A stretch of DNA of 64,000 nucleotides from Edaphochlamys debaryana (Eukaryota; Chlorophyta; Chlorophyceae; Chlamydomonadales). The position numbers and the translations under genes are program-made. Positions 22,301 to 29,102 of the stretch are shown here, piece by piece. The stretch is from positions 248,001 through 312,000 of the forward strand of contig JAEHOE010000145.1 of NCBI GenBank assembly GCA_016858145.1, read 5' to 3'. How positions within the stretch are numbered: the first letter of the stretch is position 1; each line of letters begins with the position of its first letter. The notes beneath the pieces were generated by a model. It was not told the origin of the DNA. It did not search any database and saw only the letters and a program-made list of their open reading frames with translations.

Positions 22301-25300
22301 GGCGGCCGCGGATACCGCTTCGCCTGCCTTGAATCCCCCCCAGCCCCCCGGGGGGCCCCCCACCCCAACGACCAATACAACCTCAGCAACGGTGCCTACG
22401 CAGACGACCTCGCCATCACTACCCACACCATATCAGACATGCGCGTTCAAGCCGAAAAGATTGAGCTTTACGCCCGCTGGGGAGCACTCTCTGTGAACAC
22501 CGAGAAATGTGTCATCTCTGGCATCCTGCACGGGGAAGCCCAATCCCAGCCCTCCTGGGGACGAAGCACGACCACTCGACAGTACGCCGCTGCCCTCCGC
22601 CAACGGTTGGAGGGCCAGATCAAGATCAGCGGCAATGCCGTGCCGTACGAGCCCCCCTCTTCCCCGTTCAAATACCTCGGCGTCTACATATCCCTCACCC
22701 TAGACTGGGCTACCCAGCTCACCGAGACCCGCCTCGCCATTCAGGAGAAGGGCGCCGCTATCATTGCCTCACAGGCCACACCCGATCAGAAGCTTCGCAT
22801 GCTCCGTACCTGCGTCCACGCCAAAGTGGCCTACGGCATGTCTGTCATGGCCTACACCCCCCTCGACATTACCCATCTCGACTGTCTGGTTGCTGGCATA
22901 GCCCGGCGATGCTACCGCCTCCCCCCTGGCTTCCCAACCCGGCCCCTTCTCCTCCCTCCTGACCGGCTCGGACTGGGCCTGGGCTCTCTGCGCCAGCGCT
23001 ACGCTGCCAGTGCAGGCAAGAACCTCGTCACAAGCCTCCAAGACCCGGGCCGCCTGGGCGCCACCACCCGAGCTATGCTACGCCTTCAGGTCAACCGTGC
23101 CGGTGCCCTAGACGCTCACACCTATCGTGCAGAGAGCCGCTTCTACACCACCCTCAGGCAACTCTCACTGTGCCGCGAAAGCGGTCTCGAACTCACCGAC
23201 TGCGGAGCTAAGGCCACCGAGGCCACCACCGTCAATAGTCTCGTACCCACCCTTGCCAGAGCTCGCGCCCATCTCGGCGCCGACACGGTGCCGCTCAAAT
23301 ACCGCCTGATACAGCCCCTCATCGAGTTAGGCCTTGACCTCCGCAGCCTCACTGAACTCAGCGGCACTCGACTCATCGACACTGCCGAGCTGAAGCGCCG
23401 CCACGGGCACCGAGCCAACCGCCGAGCCCTGATTGCACTCAACCGCCTGACCCTCAGCTTATGCACCGCAGCCGCTGGCACGGACACCATGGACGATGCC
23501 CTCCGCGCCGTTGGACCTAACCCGATCCCCCCAGCTGGACGCACCCTCCCCGCCAACCTTCAGCTCACCGAACTCGCCCGGGCGCACACTGTTCCCGTAC
23601 CCCTCTCCCAACGCACCATACACGACTACTTTCACCCCCCAGCCCCAGCCCCGCAACCCCAACCCCCCGCTGCGCAACCCGCCGCCCCCCAGCCCGTCGA
23701 CGAGCCCATGCCCGACAACCCACCAGCACCCCCACCCGACCCGGCACCCGCACCCCTGCCGCCTGACGCTGTACCCCCGCCCCCACCCGGGGCCCAGGCC
23801 CCCCCGCCGCCCCCCACCGGGGCACCACCCGCCCAAATGCATCCACCTGTCCCCCCGCCCCCCAACCCGCCGCCTGAGCCCCAACCAGCTCCGCCACCAG
23901 CCACCCAACCTCCCCCGGCCCACACCGATGCCGCCCAGACCGCCCCCCCAGCCACCCGCGACCCGCGCACACCTGGCCGAAGCCCCCGCAAAACACCTCC
24001 CAAGCGAGCGCGCCCCACCGCCCCTATCACCAGCAATGCCCGAGCCAAGCGCCTTTTCGAAGAAACCCGAGAGCCCACTGTCGCCGAGCACCGACACCCC
24101 CTCGAAAGCCACGACCACCCTGCCCGCACTCGCCTCTGCCTCGTCCTCGACGCCGCACACGGCGAGCGCGCCACAATGTGTGCCTGCTGTGTCTATCGTG
24201 CAGCCTCGAAGGTATGGCCCGCCCTTGCGGAGAGGCCGCTGGCCCCACCCGCCCCCCCACCCCCTGCCCCGCCCGCTGTGCCGCCCGCCGAAGGTGCCAA
24301 CCCCCCACAGGACGGGGCACCCGCACCCCCCCCAGGCGCCCCCCCGCCGCTCCCCGCCTGGTCCCCCGCGGACTTGACCACTGTTCTGGAGAACTTCCGC
24401 GCTACCCGCGAATCCGCCGCCTCCCGTCGTGCTCGAGCAGCCCCGACAGGCTGGCGCCTGGTCCGACACCGCATCTTCCACGGCTGCCCGCCTCCCAGCC
24501 CCGCAGAAGAATGGGACGACCTACACCGTGGGCACGCACTCGCCCTCGACTTGGCCAAACCCTACGAGAAACTGCTGTCTATTGAAACGACCATCACGCA
24601 GCACGTTGTTGCCCAGCTACCCAAACGAGCACGCTCAGACCCCGAGACCGTGGCCCGCCGATACTATCTCGTGCGCTGGGGAGCCACCTACGTCCCCAAA
24701 GGCCTGCTCCCACAACACATGTCCGCCAACTACACACCCGCCGCCCCTCCCCAACCAGCCGGGCCCCGCAGGCGCCGCAACCTGCTGCTACGGGTCGAGT
24801 GGCAGCCTACCGCAGAGCCAGAAACAGACCTGCAGCACTACGGAGGGTGGGCTGCCCTGAAAGCTGACCTGCTCGCACGCCAGGCTGCCGCCGCCGCTGC
24901 CCCGCCCAGCCGGCCCCAGCCCCCCGTCAGAGACGGACACCTCACCGAGCTCCAGCGCCAGGGGTTCTGGCACCCCCCTCCCCTCTCCGGACCCACCCGC
25001 CGAGCGCTTGCACGCTCGGTCCACATCTCCGTCACGCCCGTCAACCCCGATGCCGACATCCAACCCACAGGCGCCCATCGGGTCCAGATTGGCATCCACC
25101 CCGCCCAGCCCAGCTCCGACCCTCCCACACGGACTGACACGGCCTTTGTCTATGACCCCACGGGCGCCTGCCTTGGGGCACTGCCTGCTGACACCCTCAC
25201 CCAACTGTACGGCCGGTACTGCACCGCACGTGCAGCCAACCCCAGCCGCCACGCTGACCTCGCCGCCCCCGGAGGGTTTGCTGAAGACGTAGCCCGCCTC

Positions 25301-27112
25301 CTTCTCCGCTACCGTGAAGCGAACCCCCGCCGCCCCGCAGACCCCAGGTGCCCTGGCGTGACCGTGAGCCACGAGCGGCGACTGCACCCCGAGCTCATGT
25401 CCTTGCTCCACCAAACCCTCGGCCCCCACCCCCCCACCGAACGCTTCGCCTCACCCCTCAACGTCTCGCCGCAGACCCAGTACTACTTCACAGCTGACCC
25501 CCGGGATGCCGTCTTTGGAGCAAACTACGACGCCTACCAGTGGCCCTGGCTTCTCACCTCTGTCGCACACCCGGAACCCTCCCCTGCACAGGTCACCCGG
25601 GCCATTCGCTGGGCCCTCTGCATCGCCAGTGATACCCGTTTCAACGACAAGCCCGCCTGCACCGTCCTGGCCCTCCCACACAACCCCCACGGACCCCACA
25701 CCGCCTACTACAGCCACCCATACGCCCGCCCCCTCACCCACATCCCCCACTCCCACCGCTGGGCCACACTCGCCCCAGACCGCAACCCCGCTGGCGCCGC
25801 CCCTCCCAGCGCCCCCACCCCCTACCAGAAGGGTCTCGACTTGCTGGTCATCGCCAACCGCCCTGGCATGTTCACCTATTTTAACAGGCTCTCCACGGAG
25901 GTCCGCTGGGGACTTGGCCAGCCCCGAGACGACCCCGTGCCTCTCCCCACGGCCGCCCGCATGAACACGGGCAGAGATACCAAGTACACTCGCTCGGCCG
26001 TGCGCCGCCGTACTCGCCTCGTGACACGTGGGGAACCCCAAATGCACCGCAGCCGCAGCACCGCCCCTGCCCCCTCCCCACCGCTGGACGACGTCCTCGG
26101 CCCCGCCCGGCCCCTACGCTACAACCCCGCCCAGGCCGTGTACACAGATGGGTCCGTCTACAAGCCCCGCCCCGCCCCCCGCGATGATCACCACCCCGCC
26201 CGCCCGAACCCCCCCGCCGCTGGAGACCCCGACGAACCCGCCGGCTCCACCACGGGCGCAGCTGCCGTCTGGCCGGCCGACCCCGACGAAGACCGCCGCA
26301 TCTCGTACATCGACGTCAACGGCGGAGCCTCCGGCTGCAACACTATCCAACGCTGCGAGCTATGCGCTATCCGGCGGGGGCTGAAAATGCACGCCGAGCC
26401 CGAGCTCACCATTTTCACCGATTCCCAGGTGTCGCTTTGCCTTATCCGCAAAGCCATCCTCCGCCCAGAGCTCCTCCAATATAGCAAGCACTGGCCGCTC
26501 CTGGAGCTCCTCGTCGCCGACCTCACCGAGCAGGTCTCGCTTGGACGAGCTGTCCGCCTACTAAAGGTTAAGTCGCACACTGGTATCCGCTACAACGAAG
26601 AAGCAGATAAGGCAGCTGGGCGCGTCGCGATGGGCTGCGTGGAAACTACCCACGTCGAAACTTCGGACAATGACCCCCGCAGCAAGCACTGGTGGCTCTA
26701 CAGCAGCATCAAGGAACAGTACATTAACGACCTGTACAAGGGCCTGCTGGGAGCCCTCGACCCCGAAACAGCGACCGGGTACAGCACCCACCCCGAGTCC
26801 GTACAGCGTGTCACCGACATCCTCGCGAGCCTCCACGCGGCCTCCAGCTCCCTATCGACCCTCTCCTACCCTGCCCTGAGGACCGCCCTCAAAACCATAT
26901 ATGTCCAACACTGGACCGCTCTCAAGGCTCGTGCCTGCGGCCGCCCCACCCTGGGCGGCAAACGTGGGCCCCCCCTCGGACGGCATGTGCCCCCTATGCG
27001 GCCTCCCCGACACTGCCAACCACATGTTTGGCTCCTGCCAACACCCCGACATGCGCAGCCTGGTCATTGCGCGGCACAACCAAGCCGTCAAAATCATAGC
27101 CGCCTGCATTAG
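19376..27112 (+). CDS. Dualen-like polyprotein: APE endonuclease, RT, RNase H
   Basis: Open for 2,578 codons. Residues 1-155 are Pro/Ala-rich. Residues about 157-410 form an APE/EEP endonuclease (THNVMG, LTETK, SGDFN, SDHR). About 755-1130 is the reverse transcriptase (NKAPGPDGIP, RPIAL, YIDYSSAF, QGDTLSP, and YADD at 1008). About 1412-1690 is a proline-rich linker with a PIP-box-like QRTIHDYF (1412-1419). About 2040-2060 holds a DPRD-FGA motif of uncertain type. About 2255-2415 is RNase H (YTDGS, E of RCEL, FTDSQ, HTGIRYNEEAD). The frame start is GTG; no in-frame ATG precedes the endonuclease domain, so the true start may involve splicing or a non-AUG codon. The last 45 or so codons after the C7 run at 26969 are out of frame; the real C terminus continues in the next entry. 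Confidence 0.9.
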   Translation: MHHARNGRCSLGARDPGRALRHPNWRSGAKRAIVLCAALRFALTPTATQLAVRHPQASWPFRKSSRRTHHSARPATPHPAARLTVGPAARPAPRPATRPPAGPTPRPAHNPAASPTAGPAPGPATSPAPGPNPNRPLDPAPPPAPTHAPNGAPPRGWLRVTTHNVMGLRAHWETTLTNLMDWDADIAILTETKLRAHADKCFTLSAKKTLSSYHVTQSNRPRPTHTDPGSAGVLVCVSDRLALAHHIRTVSPPTHLQGYLCHCVITPPRSTPLHVIAVYAPDDTSIRHAIYTHCTEAARRARADGHHLLVSGDFNAAPFYIDRRGSARTSADRAHAEYIRLGKWKPASLSKRRHTFVRSCADASLASSSRIDDTLLLDRSWSACREQGIHESVSTSGCNSDHRVLTTLLPLAGLQLCRRHQAPSAPSAPRSPSWATVALPLTSVTKLKAATAIETALAPHIAALSVALEPAAKRIQAAAIALDGAASTPPAAGHGERTLQDLRDAQEVQSVNVDAAAAAVQSALEAAMTALLQACPHKPPWTPRRHASGPARHRIRRLMKAHAAAKEALATALLPPPAPPAQSPQPGTAARRAPLQPPTPAAAAEVIADRRARTQALKAELHSEVRALRKTTSQAAARRFQKLLATRPKLGHKQVFANPDAAPPGLPAVRHPTTGHVETEAEGILSAVHTYYSNLAKPTSGPRTGRYRPAEAPRNYPWPALAAGDKSFRLSNAADPTATSLLPQIADPINFDSCLRHLSNNKAPGPDGIPNELLKLLPPPMQSLIHSLLLVMWAKAETPTPWTASDTVLIPKPKGDPLELKNKRPIALANTLYKLWTSLITVGVTQYCADHGILSETQEGFRPSRNTERMIHTLLRAIEDAALNQRDLYALYIDYSSAFNTIDHDCLLRILYDLGFPTDLIDVVHNLYGTARTRIRTEHGTTPDIAIERGTVQGDTLSPILFIIYMEPLLRWLHYGGRGYRFACLESPPAPRGAPHPNDQYNLSNGAYADDLAITTHTISDMRVQAEKIELYARWGALSVNTEKCVISGILHGEAQSQPSWGRSTTTRQYAAALRQRLEGQIKISGNAVPYEPPSSPFKYLGVYISLTLDWATQLTETRLAIQEKGAAIIASQATPDQKLRMLRTCVHAKVAYGMSVMAYTPLDITHLDCLVAGIARRCYRLPPGFPTRPLLLPPDRLGLGLGSLRQRYAASAGKNLVTSLQDPGRLGATTRAMLRLQVNRAGALDAHTYRAESRFYTTLRQLSLCRESGLELTDCGAKATEATTVNSLVPTLARARAHLGADTVPLKYRLIQPLIELGLDLRSLTELSGTRLIDTAELKRRHGHRANRRALIALNRLTLSLCTAAAGTDTMDDALRAVGPNPIPPAGRTLPANLQLTELARAHTVPVPLSQRTIHDYFHPPAPAPQPQPPAAQPAAPQPVDEPMPDNPPAPPPDPAPAPLPPDAVPPPPPGAQAPPPPPTGAPPAQMHPPVPPPPNPPPEPQPAPPPATQPPPAHTDAAQTAPPATRDPRTPGRSPRKTPPKRARPTAPITSNARAKRLFEETREPTVAEHRHPLESHDHPARTRLCLVLDAAHGERATMCACCVYRAASKVWPALAERPLAPPAPPPPAPPAVPPAEGANPPQDGAPAPPPGAPPPLPAWSPADLTTVLENFRATRESAASRRARAAPTGWRLVRHRIFHGCPPPSPAEEWDDLHRGHALALDLAKPYEKLLSIETTITQHVVAQLPKRARSDPETVARRYYLVRWGATYVPKGLLPQHMSANYTPAAPPQPAGPRRRRNLLLRVEWQPTAEPETDLQHYGGWAALKADLLARQAAAAAAPPSRPQPPVRDGHLTELQRQGFWHPPPLSGPTRRALARSVHISVTPVNPDADIQPTGAHRVQIGIHPAQPSSDPPTRTDTAFVYDPTGACLGALPADTLTQLYGRYCTARAANPSRHADLAAPGGFAEDVARLLLRYREANPRRPADPRCPGVTVSHERRLHPELMSLLHQTLGPHPPTERFASPLNVSPQTQYYFTADPRDAVFGANYDAYQWPWLLTSVAHPEPSPAQVTRAIRWALCIASDTRFNDKPACTVLALPHNPHGPHTAYYSHPYARPLTHIPHSHRWATLAPDRNPAGAAPPSAPTPYQKGLDLLVIANRPGMFTYFNRLSTEVRWGLGQPRDDPVPLPTAARMNTGRDTKYTRSAVRRRTRLVTRGEPQMHRSRSTAPAPSPPLDDVLGPARPLRYNPAQAVYTDGSVYKPRPAPRDDHHPARPNPPAAGDPDEPAGSTTGAAAVWPADPDEDRRISYIDVNGGASGCNTIQRCELCAIRRGLKMHAEPELTIFTDSQVSLCLIRKAILRPELLQYSKHWPLLELLVADLTEQVSLGRAVRLLKVKSHTGIRYNEEADKAAGRVAMGCVETTHVETSDNDPRSKHWWLYSSIKEQYINDLYKGLLGALDPETATGYSTHPESVQRVTDILASLHAASSSLSTLSYPALRTALKTIYVQHWTALKARACGRPTLGGKRGPPLGRHVPPMRPPRHCQPHVWLLPTPRHAQPGHCAAQPSRQNHSRLH

Positions 27113-27683
27113 CGAGGGCCGACACGGGGGTGACTTCATGTTCATGGACGCCGGCGCTGAAATTGACCTCCCTTCCTACGCACACGCCCACACCACGCTA
27201 CCCGACTGGCTCTCGTACGATCTCACAACCCCCCTGCCGTACCGACCGGACATCCTCGTCATCCGAGGCCTCCCCCTCAGCACAACCCGAACTGAAGGCT
27301 TCGGCACCCACGACGGAATCCGCATCCGCCGAGACGACTGCCACATACACATCATTGAGGTTGGGTACTGCGCCGACACCGCGCATCTTACCAAGCAACA
27401 AGAAAAAGCAACACAACATGCTGCCCTCCGTGACTACCTACTCTCCCCCTCGGGCCACTGGCGATCCGTCCACTACGGGACCCACACCACCGTCACGATT
27501 GGCCATGGGGGCACCACCTCCGCCACCCTTGTCCCTCTGCTGAAATCCCTAGGAGCCGATGCTGCCTCTGCCCACGCAGCCGCCCGCCAAATTGCCCACA
27601 AGTCCCGCGCCTACATGCAAGCCCTCGTCACGACCCGCTGGAAACTCGCGAGGGCCTGGTCCGGACGCCGCCGCGTAAGCTAA
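26901..27683 (+). CDS. Dualen-like C terminus: zinc knuckle and restriction-like endonuclease
   Basis: This frame is +1 relative to the polyprotein and continues it from about 26970. It begins with a CX2CX7HX4C knuckle (CPLCG...H...C), followed by an RHN motif (IARHNQAV), then RPDILV and, some 35 residues on, HIIEVGY and a lysine-rich helix. This order (zinc knuckle, R-H-N, PD...E...K) matches the restriction-like endonuclease of R2-type elements, which nicks the target DNA. The ATG at 26901 lies upstream of the likely shift point and is probably not a real start. One extra C in the C7 run (26969-26975) would explain the break. Confidence 0.85.
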   Translation: MSNTGPLSRLVPAAAPPWAANVGPPSDGMCPLCGLPDTANHMFGSCQHPDMRSLVIARHNQAVKIIAACISEGRHGGDFMFMDAGAEIDLPSYAHAHTTLPDWLSYDLTTPLPYRPDILVIRGLPLSTTRTEGFGTHDGIRIRRDDCHIHIIEVGYCADTAHLTKQQEKATQHAALRDYLLSPSGHWRSVHYGTHTTVTIGHGGTTSATLVPLLKSLGADAASAHAAARQIAHKSRAYMQALVTTRWKLARAWSGRRRVS

Positions 27684-27857
27684 CCCAGGTGGGGGTGGCG
27701 GGGAGTGGTGCGCCTCTCCCCTCACCCCCACCGGAAATACCTCCCCCCCTTCCCACCCACGGTGGCGGAGACAGACGTGTCCCGCCCCCTTAATCCACCC
27801 CAGGCGGCCCGCCGGTATAGGCACGGCCCCGGGGTACTCATTTCTATTTCTATTTCT
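27684..27857 (+). other. 3' UTR and tail of the Dualen-like element
   Basis: After the TAA at 27683 comes about 155 nt of C-rich 3' UTR ending in three perfect ATTTCT units (27840-27857). Short tandem repeats at the 3' end replace poly(A) in several non-LTR clades. Right after them the DNA switches to the sequence that begins membrane-gene copies 2 and 3. Confidence 0.7.
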
Positions 27858-28362
27858 CTTATGTGAGGACCGTGAAAATCTTCGACAGGGGGGAGGAGAG
27901 GGAAATGGGTACCGTTGGGACCCAGAAAGAGGCGAGCGTGAAATGCGTACCCAGGGGGAGTCGGGTTTAGAAATGCGTACATGTCAAGCAGGGCAGCAGT
28001 CGTTGGGACCCAGCAAGAAGGCAGGCGCCGTGGACTTGATGCCGCCGTGGGAAAGAGGGAGCGGGGTGGTCTGGTGTGCATGTGTGAGGGAATTGGTCAG
28101 GCGGTGCCCATGAACTCGCCACGTGGCATGAGGGGGCTTGCTGGATATGGTGTTACGTGCGGTGGTAGCGAGTGCAACGAGTTGCAAAAGAGTGCGGCCT
28201 GAAATGGATTGTGACTGGACGTGGCTGGACTGGAATGTATGTGCCGAATCGGAGTGGTGTCATGCTCGTTCGTCGCGCAACCAAAGCACCCTTACACTCC
28301 ACTTAGAAAAGCACAGTGCCTTCCTTTGCTGCTGACTGCCGGTCGATTGTCAACAGTGGAGG

Positions 28363-28369
28363 ATAAATA
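28363..28369 (+). promoter_or_regulatory. TATA-like box upstream of membrane-gene copy 1
   Basis: ATAAATA within 'ggaggataaatagcaag' lies 92-98 nt upstream of an ATG at 28461. It is kept at the equivalent sites of copies 2 and 3 (about 32737 and 43755). If it is the promoter, the transcript would begin around 28390-28400 and include the candidate 5' exons described for copy 1. Confidence 0.4.
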
Positions 28370-28460
28370 GCAAGCTGCTGCTGCCTTGATGGCCGGCGGA
28401 GAGCTCGCGACGCTTTTATGAGCAGCCGCTGGCAGCAGGCACTGATTTGTGCGTGTAGGC

Positions 28461-28896
28461 ATGTCAGGGTCGGACGTTGCACGCCACTTGCGAGCATTTT
28501 CAGGCAGCAGGCCTGAGGCGCTGCGACCTTTCGGGGGGCCGCAACGTGGCAAGTTTTCGTTGCATGTTCAGGTTGGACGCATAAATTCCATCGCTTCGAA
28601 AGTGCTGGTAAGCTACGTTTCGCAGCCGGAAGTACTGAGGACCAGAATGTTGGCGTCGCGCCGGCACGCATGCGTGGCCATTGTCAGTTGATGACATGTG
28701 AGGTCCTCAGGAGCGTTCACGCGCGTTTGTCGGCTAAGAGCGAATGCGGAGTTCCTCAAACAAACAATGGTAGTAGCTTGCATGCACCCAAGCCAGGTGT
28801 CCATACATTTCCTACGTTTTCGCTCGGTTCCCACCAGCGGTTCTTATGTTCTGCTGGCTGCGGATGTGGAGCAAGTAGTTCGAGCTTCTTTGCAAG
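28461..28896 (+). other. candidate 5' exons of the membrane gene
   Basis: An ATG at 28461 opens 49 codons ending at a GTAAGC donor (28608). A good acceptor at 28796 starts 33 codons (VSIHFLRF...) ending at a GTGAGC donor (28897) in phase 1. These may form the soluble N terminus. No acceptor between 28897 and 29236 joins them in frame to the membrane exons, so they could instead be leader exons, a separate small gene, or decayed coding sequence. Confidence 0.4.
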
Positions 28897-29102
28897 GTGA
28901 GCTGTGCTGCATGTTGTCGTGCGTGCAGAGCCAAAAGGCCTGCAGTGGTGCTGGTGTGCGTGTGAAGCCTCCTGTCGCCTGCGGTTCCTGCTGCCCTGTC
29001 CCCCCACGCACCTGCCCAGCAATACTGATGATGCTCGCATGACTGTGTCCGTCTCCGCCAGGTTAATAGTGTGTTTGCTGGAGCCATCCTGGCGTCCTGG
29101 TC

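Larger units (their letters stand above)
18497..27857 (+). mobile_element. Dualen/RandI-like non-LTR retrotransposon
   Basis: A single long open frame carries an N-terminal APE-type endonuclease, reverse transcriptase, RNase H, a zinc knuckle, and a C-terminal restriction-like endonuclease. The combination of both endonuclease types is the hallmark of the Dualen (RandI) clade, first known from Chlamydomonas. The left limit is where homology to a second partial copy (57483-58586) begins, so the true 5' end could lie further upstream. The right limit follows three ATTTCT units (27840-27857), after which the sequence matches the start of the membrane-gene repeat (27858 corresponds to 32317). No target-site duplication was found. 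One frameshift near 26969-26975 probably disables the endonuclease tail. Confidence 0.9.

Noticed and set aside
23459..24481. 340-codon Gly-rich minus-strand frame (and other frames over 19502-26047)
   Set aside because: Antisense shadow of the proline-rich linker and other C-rich parts of the Dualen-like polyprotein.
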